Positions 1-7,502 of a stretch of 64,000 bases of DNA are shown one piece after another. Source of the stretch: CADEED01 sp035525785 (lineage in GTDB: Bacteria > Pseudomonadota > Gammaproteobacteria > Steroidobacterales > Steroidobacteraceae). The position numbers were made by a program, and so were the translations under genes. The notes beneath the pieces were generated by a model. That model did no database searches and was not told the DNA's origin. It saw only the letters and a list, made by a program, of their open reading frames with translations. The DNA lies in the NCBI GenBank assembly GCA_035525785.1, contig DATLDQ010000033.1:1-64000 (forward strand), given 5' to 3'. The stretch's first letter is position 1; each line of letters begins with the position of its first letter.

Positions 1-722
1 TCCTCAAGGAGTCGTTCGGCGAGCTCGACTCGGTGATCGAACATCTCGTGGAAGCCGGTGGCGGACAGGCGCGCAAGGCGCTCGACGACGCCGACTTCGA
101 ATACCTGAAAGAAGAGATCCCGCGCGCGCTCAACCAGTCGCTCGAAGGCGTGGACCGCGTGGCCAAGATCGTGCGCGCGATGAAGGAATTCTCGCACCCG
201 GCGCGCGAGAAGACCGCGACCGATCTCAACCGCGCGATCCAGAGCACCATTACCGTGGCCAGCAACGAGTGGAAATACGTCGCCGAGCTCGACATGGATC
301 TCGACGCCAACCTTCCCTCGGTGCATTGCTCGCCGGCGGAGTTCAACCAGGTGGTGCTCAACATGATCGTCAATGCCGCGCATGCCATCACGGACGTGGT
401 CGGTGACGGCGGCAAGGGCAAGGGCAAGATCACGGTGAAGACCCGCGCCGATGGCGACTGGGCCGTGATCGAGATCAGCGACACGGGCTCGGGCATGCCC
501 GCGCACGTGCAGCAGCGCATCTTCGAGCCGTTCTTCACCACCAAGGAAGTCGGCAAGGGCACGGGCCAGGGGCTGGCCATCGCGCACAACGTCATCGTCG
601 ACAAGCACGCGGGCAGCATCAAGGTCACCAGTTCCCCGGGGTCGGGCACGACGTTCCACATCCGCCTGCCGATCGGCGGCGCCAAGGCCGAGACGGAAGC
701 GTCCACGGGAGCCGCGGCGTGA
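1..722 (+). CDS. Sensor histidine kinase, C-terminal part (truncated by window edge)
   Basis: The reading frame is open to the left edge, so only the last 239 codons are visible. They hold part of the helical dimerisation region and a full HATPase_c domain: N box (FNQVVLNMIVNAAHAI, visible residues about 113-128), G1 box DTGSGM (about 160), F box EPFFTTK, and G2 box GKGTGQGLAIAHN. The segment VRAMKEFSHP resembles the second dimerisation helix of NtrB/NtrY-like kinases; the phosphorylated histidine probably lies upstream of the window. The stop overlaps the next response regulator by 4 bp (GTGA), so this kinase very likely phosphorylates one or both regulators encoded just downstream. The input domain and signal cannot be seen. 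Confidence 0.9.
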   Translation, partial: LKESFGELDSVIEHLVEAGGGQARKALDDADFEYLKEEIPRALNQSLEGVDRVAKIVRAMKEFSHPAREKTATDLNRAIQSTITVASNEWKYVAELDMDLDANLPSVHCSPAEFNQVVLNMIVNAAHAITDVVGDGGKGKGKITVKTRADGDWAVIEISDTGSGMPAHVQQRIFEPFFTTKEVGKGTGQGLAIAHNVIVDKHAGSIKVTSSPGSGTTFHIRLPIGGAKAETEASTGAAA

Positions 723-1933
723 GCGCGATCCGGGTACTTTTCGTCGACGACGAGCCGCGTGTGCTCGAGGGCCTGAAGCGCATGCTTCGCCCCAAGCGCA
801 ACGAATGGCAGATGACTTTCGTCGGCTCCGCCGCGGAGGCGCTGACGACGCTCAAGAAGGAACCCTGTGAAGTGGTGGTCACCGACATGCGCATGCCCGG
901 CATGAACGGCGCCGAGCTGCTCGAGGTCGTGCAGCGTGACTATCCGGACACCATTCGCCTGATCCTCTCGGGACAGGCCGAAACCGAATCCGTGATGAAG
1001 GCGCTGGGCGTCTCGCACCAGTTCCTCTCCAAGCCCTGCGACGCGGAGGTGCTGCAGAGCACGATCTCGCGTGCCTTCGCGCTGCGCAACCTCGCCGGCA
1101 GCGAACAGGTCAAGGGCCTGGTGGCGCGCATCAACAAACTACCCACGCTGCCGTCGAGCTACCAGAAGCTCGTCGAGGTGCTGAAGTCGCCCAACTCGAG
1201 CATCGAGGACGTGGCCGAAGTGATCTCGACCGACCCGGCGATGACGGCCCGCCTGCTCAAGCTCGTCAACTCGGCGTACTTCGGCTTGCAGAAGCCAGTG
1301 GCGGACGTGGCGCGCGCCGGCGCATTGCTCGGGCTCGATCGCATCATGGCGCTGGTGCTCGGCCAGGGCATCTTCTCCGACTGCGAAGCGCCCAAGGTCG
1401 AGGGCTTCAGCATGGAAGCGCTGTGGCAGCACAGCGTGAGCACCGCGGCCGCCGCGCATCGCATCGCCGTGGCCGAGAACATGGAGAAGGACGTGGTCAC
1501 GGCGGCCTTCCTCGCCGGCATGCTGCACGACATCGGCAAGCTGGTGCTGGCCATGGGCCTGCCCGACCAGTACGCCAAGGTCCTGAAGCAGGCGACCACG
1601 GGCCGCCCCGGCGAGCTGCAGCAGATCGAAATGCTCGAGCTGCGCGCCTCGCACACCGACGTCGGCGCCTATCTCGTCGGCCTCTGGGGTCTGCCCAACA
1701 CCATCGCCGAGGCGGTCGCATACCATGAGGATCCGTCGCAGTCGCGCACGCCCTCCTTCGGCCTGCCCGCCATCGTGCACGCGGCCGATCGCCTCGTGTA
1801 TCGCCCCGACATCACCGACCCGCGCTCGCCCGAGCTCGGGCTGAACGTCGCCTATTTCGAGAAACACGGACGCATCGACCGCTGGAGCGCCTGGCGCGAC
1901 GCGGTCACGCCGGCGCAAGGGTCACCGACATGA
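719..1933 (+). CDS. Response regulator with REC and HDOD domains
   Basis: 404 aa, GTG start inside the kinase stop codon. The REC domain (about 5-120) has the acidic pair in FVDDEP, phospho-acceptor D56 (VVVTDMRMPG), S84 and K105 (LSKPC). An HDOD domain follows (about 135-340) with the HD motif at H270-D271 (MLHDIGKL). HDOD domains are related to HD hydrolases, but most known ones act as protein-interaction outputs in signalling, so no enzymatic activity is claimed. It ends in a 4-bp overlap with a second response regulator. A kinase + REC-HDOD + REC arrangement suggests a phosphorelay or branched pathway controlling an HDOD output, for example c-di-GMP signalling, motility or division; the target is not visible. 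Confidence 0.9.
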   Translation: MSAIRVLFVDDEPRVLEGLKRMLRPKRNEWQMTFVGSAAEALTTLKKEPCEVVVTDMRMPGMNGAELLEVVQRDYPDTIRLILSGQAETESVMKALGVSHQFLSKPCDAEVLQSTISRAFALRNLAGSEQVKGLVARINKLPTLPSSYQKLVEVLKSPNSSIEDVAEVISTDPAMTARLLKLVNSAYFGLQKPVADVARAGALLGLDRIMALVLGQGIFSDCEAPKVEGFSMEALWQHSVSTAAAAHRIAVAENMEKDVVTAAFLAGMLHDIGKLVLAMGLPDQYAKVLKQATTGRPGELQQIEMLELRASHTDVGAYLVGLWGLPNTIAEAVAYHEDPSQSRTPSFGLPAIVHAADRLVYRPDITDPRSPELGLNVAYFEKHGRIDRWSAWRDAVTPAQGSPT

Positions 1934-2520
1934 AGAACGACAAAGCCAAACTACTGCTCGTGGACGACGAGCCCAACCTGACCTCGGCGCTGGTCCGCAG
2001 CCTCGACCGCTCGCAGTTCGAGATCTTCACGGCGGATTCCGCGCAGCAGGGCCTGATGATCCTCGCGGGTCACGACATCGACGTGGTGGTCTCGGACGAG
2101 CGCATGCCGGGCATGACCGGCAGCCAGTTCCTCTCGGAGGTGCGCAAGCGCTGGCCGAACACCATCCGCATGATCCTTTCCGGCCAGGCGGATCTCGAAG
2201 CCGCGGTGCGCGCGATCAACGAAGGCGAGGTGTACCGCTTCCTGCTGAAGCCCTGCCATCCCAAGGAGCTGCAGCTCACGATCCAGCAGGGTCTGCAGCA
2301 CAAGAAGCTCGTGGCGCAGAGCCGCCGCCTGCTGCAGGAACACCTGAAGACCCAGAACCTGCTCGAGGAGCTCGAGCGGGCGAACCCGGGGATCACGCAG
2401 ATCGAGACCGACGAGGACGGCGCGATCGTCATGGAGATGGACGAGCCGGGCGAGAACGAGGACGTCCAGTCGCTGCTGGACGATCTCGAACGGGAGATGT
2501 CGAAGATCGCGAGCCGCTAG
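1930..2520 (+). CDS. Response regulator, REC domain with acidic C-terminal tail
   Basis: 196 aa, ATG overlapping the previous stop by 4 bp. The REC domain (about 6-122) has DD at 12-13, phospho-acceptor D56 (VVVSDERMPG), S84 and K107. The REC sequence resembles regulators that carry an HD-GYP or HDOD output (MILSGQADLEAAVRAINEG), but here the output domain is replaced by about 75 residues of predicted coiled coil and an acidic tail. It is therefore probably a single-domain regulator acting by protein contact, or a phosphate sink for the neighbouring kinase. The gene ends 12 bp before the convergent fabH gene. Confidence 0.85.
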   Translation: MKNDKAKLLLVDDEPNLTSALVRSLDRSQFEIFTADSAQQGLMILAGHDIDVVVSDERMPGMTGSQFLSEVRKRWPNTIRMILSGQADLEAAVRAINEGEVYRFLLKPCHPKELQLTIQQGLQHKKLVAQSRRLLQEHLKTQNLLEELERANPGITQIETDEDGAIVMEMDEPGENEDVQSLLDDLEREMSKIASR

Positions 2521-2532
2521 GTCGCGGCGACG

Positions 2533-3507
2533 TCAGAACCGGACGAGCGCGGATCCCCAGGTGAAGCCGCCGCCGAAGGCTTCCAGCAGCAGCAGGTCAC
2601 CGCGTTTCACGCGGCCGTCACGCACACCGGTATCGAGCGCGAGCGGCACCGAGGCGGCCGACGTATTGCCGTGATCCTGCACGGTGAGGATCACCTTCTC
2701 CATCGGCAGGTCGAGCCGCTTGGCCATCGCGCCGATGATGCGGATGTTGGCCTGGTGCGGGATGAGCCAGTCGACCGCGCTCTTCTCGAGTCCGTTCGCC
2801 GCGAGCGCCTCGTCCACGGCCGTGCCGAGCTTGGTGACCGCGACCTTGAAGACTTCCTTGCCGTCCATCTTGATGCCGATGTCCACTTTGTTGGTGGCCG
2901 GGTCGATGGCGAAGCCGCGCGAAATGCCGCTGCCGATGTACAGCAAATCCTTGTATGCGCCGTCGGAATGCAAATGGGTGCTCATGAGGCCGGGCTCGGC
3001 CGAAGGCTTGAGCACCACCGCGCCGGCGCCGTCGCCGAACAGCACTGCGGTGTTGCGGTCGCTCCAGTCGGTGATGCGCGAGAGAGTCTCGGCGCCCACC
3101 ACCAGCGCGCACTTGGCCTCGCCGAGCTTCACGAACTTGTCGGCGATGGACAGTGCATAGATGAAGCCGCTGCAAGCCGTCTCCACGGAGAACGCCGGGC
3201 ACCCGCGCGCGCCGAGGCGCGCCTGCAGCAAGGTGCCGCAATTCGGGAACACCAGATCGGGCGTGGTGGTGCCGAACACGATGAGGTCGACTTCCGCGGG
3301 CGTCACGCCAGCGGCCTCGATGGCACGGCGCGCGGCGTGCTCGGCCATGTCCACGGTAGTTTGACCTTCGGCGGCCAGGTGCCGGCGTTCGATGCCGGTG
3401 CGCGAACGGATCCACTCGTCGGTGGTGTCCATGCGCTTCTCGAGGTCGAAGTTCGTGACGACCTGGTCCGGCAGGTAGGAGCCCGTGCCCGCGATGCGTG
3501 AATACAT
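2533..3507 (-). CDS. fabH: Beta-ketoacyl-ACP synthase III (FabH)
   Basis: 324 aa, the usual length. FabH condenses acetyl-CoA with malonyl-ACP to start fatty acid synthesis. The catalytic triad is visible: C112 (VETACSGF), H251 (LIPHQAN) and N281 (HGNTSAAS), with the glycine-rich end FGGGFTWGSALVRF. The ATG is preceded by an AAGGG-type ribosome binding site. It is the last gene of the yceD-rpmF-plsX-fabH cluster; the fabD-fabG-acpP genes that often follow in gammaproteobacteria are absent here, because the next genes run convergently. Confidence 0.97.
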   Translation of the reverse strand: MYSRIAGTGSYLPDQVVTNFDLEKRMDTTDEWIRSRTGIERRHLAAEGQTTVDMAEHAARRAIEAAGVTPAEVDLIVFGTTTPDLVFPNCGTLLQARLGARGCPAFSVETACSGFIYALSIADKFVKLGEAKCALVVGAETLSRITDWSDRNTAVLFGDGAGAVVLKPSAEPGLMSTHLHSDGAYKDLLYIGSGISRGFAIDPATNKVDIGIKMDGKEVFKVAVTKLGTAVDEALAANGLEKSAVDWLIPHQANIRIIGAMAKRLDLPMEKVILTVQDHGNTSAASVPLALDTGVRDGRVKRGDLLLLEAFGGGFTWGSALVRF

Positions 3508-3571
3508 TTAAGCCCTTTTTCTAAAGACACCGCTTCGCTGCGGTTTTACGACGCCGCCGCGCCGCGGTTTT

Positions 3572-4567
3572 TTACGACAGCGCTTTCGCTATGGCCGCAG
3601 GCAGCCCGCGACGCATCGCGGTGGCGGCCGTTGCCACGGCCTGGGCGAATGCGACGCGGTCAGCGCTGCCGTGGCTTTTTACCACGACTGCCGTGAGACC
3701 GACCATGCACGCGCCGTTGTAGCGCCGTGGGTCGAGCTTCTCGCCCACGCGGCGAAGCACGGGCCGGGCTAGCAAGGCGGAGAGCTTGCTGGCGAGATCG
3801 CGCGTGAATTCCGCGCGCAGCTGTTCGACGATGAGCTTGGCCAGGCCTTCCATGGACTTCAGCGCCACGTTGCCCGTGAAGCCATCGGTGACCACCACGT
3901 CGACGCTGCCGTCGAAGATGTTGTTGCCTTCGACGAATCCCAGGTAGTTCACACCCGAAGAGCGGATCAGCTCGTGCGCTTCCTGCACGACCTCGTGACC
4001 CTTGGTCTCTTCCTCGCCGATGTTGAGCAGGCCGATGCGAGGCTTGTCGATGCCGAACACGTCGCGCGCGACGATCGAACCCATGGTGGCGAATTGCGCG
4101 AGCTGGATCGCGGACGCCTTGGTGTTGGCGCCGAGGTCGAGCATGTGCGTATGGCCGCCATTGCGCGCCGGCACAGACGACATGATGGGCGCACGTTCCA
4201 CCGGGCCCACGGTCTTGAGGACGAAGTGCGCCATGGCCGTGAGCGCACCCGTGTTGCCCGCGCTGACCATGGCGTTCGCGCGACCGTCTTTCACGAGATC
4301 GATGGCGACGCGCATGGAGGAATCCTTGCGCTTGCGGATCGCCTCGCGCGGATGCTCCGACATGCCGACGACGCTCGGCGCCGGATGCACGGACACGCGC
4401 GAACGCACCGCGGCCGGCGCATGCGCCAGGGCGGGCTCGATGACGGCAGGTTGCCCGACCAGGATGAGCTCGAGGTCAGGGTCGTGGCTGAGGGCGTGCA
4501 GCGCGCCGGGTATGAGCTCCGGGGCACCGCTGTCGCCACTCATCACATCAACGGCGATGGACGCCAT
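3572..4567 (-). CDS. plsX: Phosphate acyltransferase PlsX
   Basis: 331 aa. PlsX converts acyl-ACP to acyl-phosphate, the donor for PlsY in phospholipid synthesis; it acts at the inner face of the cytoplasmic membrane. Characteristic segments include IAVDVMSGDSG at the N terminus, AMVSAGNTGAL, IMSSVPARNG and VVTDGFTGNVALKSMEG. The GxxGA-type VSAGNTGA loop is retained. It lies between rpmF and fabH in the classic order. A GC-rich 64-bp gap separates it from fabH; that gap has two short hairpins followed by T-runs on the opposite strand only, so no terminator for this operon is seen. Confidence 0.96.
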   Translation of the reverse strand: MASIAVDVMSGDSGAPELIPGALHALSHDPDLELILVGQPAVIEPALAHAPAAVRSRVSVHPAPSVVGMSEHPREAIRKRKDSSMRVAIDLVKDGRANAMVSAGNTGALTAMAHFVLKTVGPVERAPIMSSVPARNGGHTHMLDLGANTKASAIQLAQFATMGSIVARDVFGIDKPRIGLLNIGEEETKGHEVVQEAHELIRSSGVNYLGFVEGNNIFDGSVDVVVTDGFTGNVALKSMEGLAKLIVEQLRAEFTRDLASKLSALLARPVLRRVGEKLDPRRYNGACMVGLTAVVVKSHGSADRVAFAQAVATAATAMRRGLPAAIAKALS

Positions 4568-4625
4568 GGATTACGAGCGGAGTGGCGGGCCTCGTTCGCA
4601 TGGAACGGGGCCCGCTCGCCGGAAA

Positions 4626-4820
4626 CTATTCTTCGGTCTCGACTTCGGCAGGCTTCTCGATGACGCGCTTGCCGCGATAGAAGCCATCCGGCGTGATGCG
4701 ATGACGCAGGTGGGTCTCACCCGACTGCGGATCAACCGACAGCGCGGGCGTCGACAGACGATCGTGCGAACGATGCATGCCGCGCTTCGACGGCGTTTTA
4801 CGACTTTTCTGAACGGGCAT
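4626..4820 (-). CDS. rpmF: 50S ribosomal protein L32
   Basis: 64 aa, matching the length of proteobacterial L32. The N-terminal segment MPVQKSRKTPSKRGMHRSHD is the family signature, followed by LRHRITPDGFYRGKRV. The zinc-ribbon cysteines found in some L32 proteins are absent, as in E. coli L32. It is a structural component of the large subunit near the peptide exit region. It sits between yceD and plsX, the conserved gammaproteobacterial arrangement that couples ribosome and lipid synthesis genes. Confidence 0.97.
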   Translation of the reverse strand: MPVQKSRKTPSKRGMHRSHDRLSTPALSVDPQSGETHLRHRITPDGFYRGKRVIEKPAEVETEE

Positions 4821-4857
4821 GGACCAATCCTCTTGTGCGGCTCTGCGGGGCGACGAC

Positions 4858-5385
4858 TTACTTGCGTTTCAACAGTTCGCCCAACTGTGCAAACGGTTTT
4901 TGAACATCCGCGGGCGCCTCATCGGCACTCGCTTCGAGCTCGGACTGCTGCATCGCGCGGTCCGCACACTCGCTACCTTCTTCATGCCGCGCGACCTGTG
5001 GCAGCGCCAGCATGACTTCTTCATCGACGAGGTCGCGAACGCTCACGCTGTCGCCCTCGACCAGAAAAACCTCGAACTCCTCGGGCACGCGGTCGGCCGC
5101 GGAATAATCGCTGACCAGCGCAATGCGCGATTTCACGTTCACCGGCCAGCGCATGGGTTGCATGCATCGCTGGCAAACTACTTCGGGCTGCGCGCTGACC
5201 GCGAGGTCGGCGACCGCCTGCCCTAGCTGCCGCGAGAAGCGAACGTTGCCGATCGCCTCGCCATCCGTCGCCGACAACTCATGGGACACCCGGGGAAGGT
5301 CAGCGAGCGGAATCTTGAAGTCGATTGCCGATTCGGTGCCCACCAAGGTGTCGACGAGAGCGCGTCGGGACCAGCCCAGTGACAT
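4858..5385 (-). CDS. yceD: YceD/DUF177 family protein, 23S rRNA accumulation factor
   Basis: 175 aa from the ATG at 5385 (MSLGWSRRALVD). A longer frame begins with TTG at 5418, but that codon overlaps the -35 box of the promoter seen here, so the ATG is preferred. DUF177 features are visible: LPRVSHELSATDGEAIGNVRF, the CxxC pair VVCQRCMQP about one third in, and a C-terminal KPFAQLGELLKRK. YceD supports accumulation of 23S rRNA and is nearly always next to rpmF. It heads the cluster yceD-rpmF-plsX-fabH. The start codon is only a few bases from the predicted transcription start, so the message may be leaderless. Confidence 0.92.
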   Translation of the reverse strand: MSLGWSRRALVDTLVGTESAIDFKIPLADLPRVSHELSATDGEAIGNVRFSRQLGQAVADLAVSAQPEVVCQRCMQPMRWPVNVKSRIALVSDYSAADRVPEEFEVFLVEGDSVSVRDLVDEEVMLALPQVARHEEGSECADRAMQQSELEASADEAPADVQKPFAQLGELLKRK

Positions 5386-5394
5386 GGGGCGCGT

Positions 5395-5423
5395 ATGATA
5401 GGGACCGACTCCCCTCAAGTCAA
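5395..5423 (-). promoter_or_regulatory. Sigma-70 type promoter of the yceD-rpmF-plsX-fabH operon
   Basis: On the minus strand a -35 element TTGACT (5418-5423) is followed by a 17-bp spacer and a -10 element TATCAT (5395-5400). This is close to the sigma-70 consensus. The expected start of transcription, about 7 nt further on, is near 5388, leaving a leader of 0-4 nt before the ATG at 5385. No Shine-Dalgarno sequence is present between them. Confidence 0.75.
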
Positions 5424-5452
5424 AACCAAAATAACCCTAAGCCTTTGTTTTT

Positions 5453-6049
5453 ATGAGCTCCAATTCGGCCACCCGGCCTTTGATCCTGGCATCGACCTCC
5501 CGTTATCGCGCCGGCCTCCTGGACCGCTTCGGCCTGGCCTTCGAGGCCCGCAACCCGGCCGTGGACGAGGCCGAACGGGCGGGTGAATCCCCGCGGGGGC
5601 GGGCATTCCGACTTTCGGAGGCCAAGGCCGAGGCCGTGGCGGCCCAGTTTCCCCATGCCATCGTGATCGGCGGCGACCAGGTGCCGGCCACCAGCACCAC
5701 CATCCTCAACAAGCCCGGTAATGCCACCAATTGCCGGGAGCAGTTGAAACTGCTGTCGGGCTCGACCGCCGAGTTCTACACGGCGTGCACCGTGCGCTGC
5801 GTGGAGACCGGGGTGAAGTTGTCGCACGTCGACACCACGGCCGTGAAGCTTCGCCCGCTGTCCGATGCCGAGATCGACCGTTACATCGAGCGCGAGCAGC
5901 CCTTCGATTGCGCGGGCGGCTTCAAGGCCGAGGCGTTGGGCATCGTGCTGTTCGAGCGAATCGACACCGAGGACCCGACCGCAATCGTCGGGATGCCGCT
6001 CATCTGGCTGGCCGGGGCACTGCGCGCCGTCGGCTTCGCGGTTCCCTGA
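5453..6049 (+). CDS. Maf-family nucleoside triphosphate pyrophosphatase, YceF type
   Basis: 198 aa. Maf proteins hydrolyse modified or non-canonical NTPs to NMPs. The N-terminal phosphate-binding motif LILASTSRYRAGLLDRF and the VIGGDQVP segment match the YceF subgroup (m7GTP pyrophosphatase) better than YhdE. C-terminal features FDCAGGFKAEALG and GMPLIWLAGAL are retained. It is transcribed divergently from yceD, its usual neighbour in gammaproteobacteria, with a 67-bp shared promoter region, and ends directly against the rluC stop codon. Confidence 0.92.
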   Translation: MSSNSATRPLILASTSRYRAGLLDRFGLAFEARNPAVDEAERAGESPRGRAFRLSEAKAEAVAAQFPHAIVIGGDQVPATSTTILNKPGNATNCREQLKLLSGSTAEFYTACTVRCVETGVKLSHVDTTAVKLRPLSDAEIDRYIEREQPFDCAGGFKAEALGIVLFERIDTEDPTAIVGMPLIWLAGALRAVGFAVP

Positions 6050-7087
6050 CTAACTACGCTTCTTCTCGGCGAGCGTGTCGACGACCGCGGCGAGCTCGGG
6101 CGGCAGCGGCGCATTCACCGAGAACTCCACGCCTGTTTCCGGCCAGGTGAAGCTCACCTGGTGCGCGTGCAGGAACATGCGCGTCAGGCCCAGCGCCTTC
6201 ATGGTCGCGTTGAAGGCCTCATCGCCGTATTTCTCGTCGCCCGCGAGCGGATAGCCCGCATGCGCGGCATGCACGCGGATCTGGTGCGTGCGGCCCGTCT
6301 CGAGCTCCACCTCCACCAGCGATGCCTTTCTGCCGAAGAACTGCACGGGTTTGAACACGCTTGCGGCTTCCTTACCGGTCTCGTGCACCTTCACCGTTCG
6401 CTCGCCGCTCACCCGGATGTCGGTGCGCAGCGGCGCGTCGACGCGCTTCCTGCCCAGCTCCCACTTGCCTTTCACCAGCGCCAGATAGCGCTTCTCGACG
6501 TGGCCTTCGCGCAGCAGGGCATGCAGCGTGCGCAGCGTCGCCGCCTTGCGGGCCACCATCAGGATGCCGCTGGTCTCCCGGTCGATGCGGTGCACGAGCT
6601 CGAGCTCTTCATGGGGTCGCGCGGCTCGCAGCGCCTCGATGACGCCGAAGCTGATGCCGCTGCCACCGTGCACGGCCACGCCGGCCGGCTTGTTCACGAC
6701 GAGGAGACGCGGGTCCTCGAAGATGATGGCATCCAGAATGGACTGGACCATGGCCGACGGAGCCTTGCGTGGAGGGGCTGCGGCACCCACCCGGACCGGC
6801 GGAATGCGCACGATGTCGCTCGCCTGCAACCGCGTATCCGCCTTGGCGCGCTTGCCGTTAACCCGCACTTCGCCCTTGCGGATCACCCGGAAAAGATGCG
6901 TCCGCGGCACATCCTTGAGGATTTTGCCGAGGAAATTGTCGAGTCTCTGGCCTTCGCCGCGCTCACCGACCTCGACTTGCTGGACCTTGGGCGGCGGCTG
7001 CGGAGCCATTTCGGCGGCAGCGGCGGGCACGTTGGGGCGTGTTTGACGCGTGCGCGCGACAGGAGATTCGTAACGTCTTGTTTTCAC
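6050..7087 (-). CDS. rluC: 23S rRNA pseudouridine synthase RluC
   Basis: 345 aa from a GTG start. An S4 RNA-binding domain (about 46-105, QRLDNFLGKILKDVPRTHLFRVIRKG with VNGKR) precedes an RluA-type catalytic domain with the catalytic aspartate D169 in VHRIDRETSG. RluC modifies U955, U2504 and U2580 of 23S rRNA in E. coli. Divergent pairing with rne, as here, is the classic E. coli arrangement and supports RluC over RluD. The first 26 residues are low complexity; an ATG at 7009 is an alternative start, and neither has a clear ribosome binding site. Confidence 0.93.
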   Translation of the reverse strand: MKTRRYESPVARTRQTRPNVPAAAAEMAPQPPPKVQQVEVGERGEGQRLDNFLGKILKDVPRTHLFRVIRKGEVRVNGKRAKADTRLQASDIVRIPPVRVGAAAPPRKAPSAMVQSILDAIIFEDPRLLVVNKPAGVAVHGGSGISFGVIEALRAARPHEELELVHRIDRETSGILMVARKAATLRTLHALLREGHVEKRYLALVKGKWELGRKRVDAPLRTDIRVSGERTVKVHETGKEAASVFKPVQFFGRKASLVEVELETGRTHQIRVHAAHAGYPLAGDEKYGDEAFNATMKALGLTRMFLHAHQVSFTWPETGVEFSVNAPLPPELAAVVDTLAEKKRS

Positions 7088-7107
7088 TCAAGGTCTCGGG
7101 CTATGAT
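7078..7107 (+). promoter_or_regulatory. Candidate promoter of rne
   Basis: A -35-like TTGTTT (7078-7083) and a -10 TATGAT (7102-7107) are separated by 18 bp. Transcription from about 7114 would give rne a leader of about 390 nt, close to the 361-nt leader known in E. coli. The element overlaps the start of rluC. Confidence 0.5.
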
Positions 7108-7502
7108 CCGCGCCGTCGTCGTCCCCAGCTATGCATGTGTGTGACGGCGCAATGCCGCGGCGCGCACGAGCGCAACCATAAGACGATTCGAACGCGCAGC
7201 ATGTTAGTTGGTCCTCGGCAACGAGGCCATCGCTCGAAGGCCGACTTTGAATCTCGTGCGGCCGCTGCCGGTCCAGAAAGACGCAGCGCGCGCGACGTCG
7301 GTGAAGTAGCCCAAAGGGTTTTGGCGCTCCGCCCCATCAGAAGGGTCGGACATACAACGTGAAGATTACACGTCTACCCCCAACAGTCTTTGGCCTCACG
7401 GCATGCACCTCCGCGTCGCGCGGTTGTGAGCCATGCCGTCCGTGAGGATATCCGCCGTTCGATTCGAGTCGTCCCTAGAGAGACACCTAGGGTCCCATTC
7501 AA
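7088..7502 (+). promoter_or_regulatory. Long rne 5' untranslated region
   Basis: This 415-bp stretch has no convincing gene. It lies between divergent rluC and rne and is expected to be mostly the rne leader. In E. coli the rne leader binds RNase E through a stem-loop and mediates feedback control of its own mRNA. Local inverted repeats seen here are CCCTAG/CTAGGG (7473-7478 with 7487-7492), 10 nt before the start codon, and ACGTG/CACGT (7357-7361 with 7369-7373). Feedback control here is inference. Confidence 0.6.

Noticed and set aside
3508..3571. Two short hairpins followed by T-runs between plsX and fabH
   Set aside because: The T-runs follow on the plus strand, opposite to the operon, and no plus-strand gene ends here; not a terminator for these genes.
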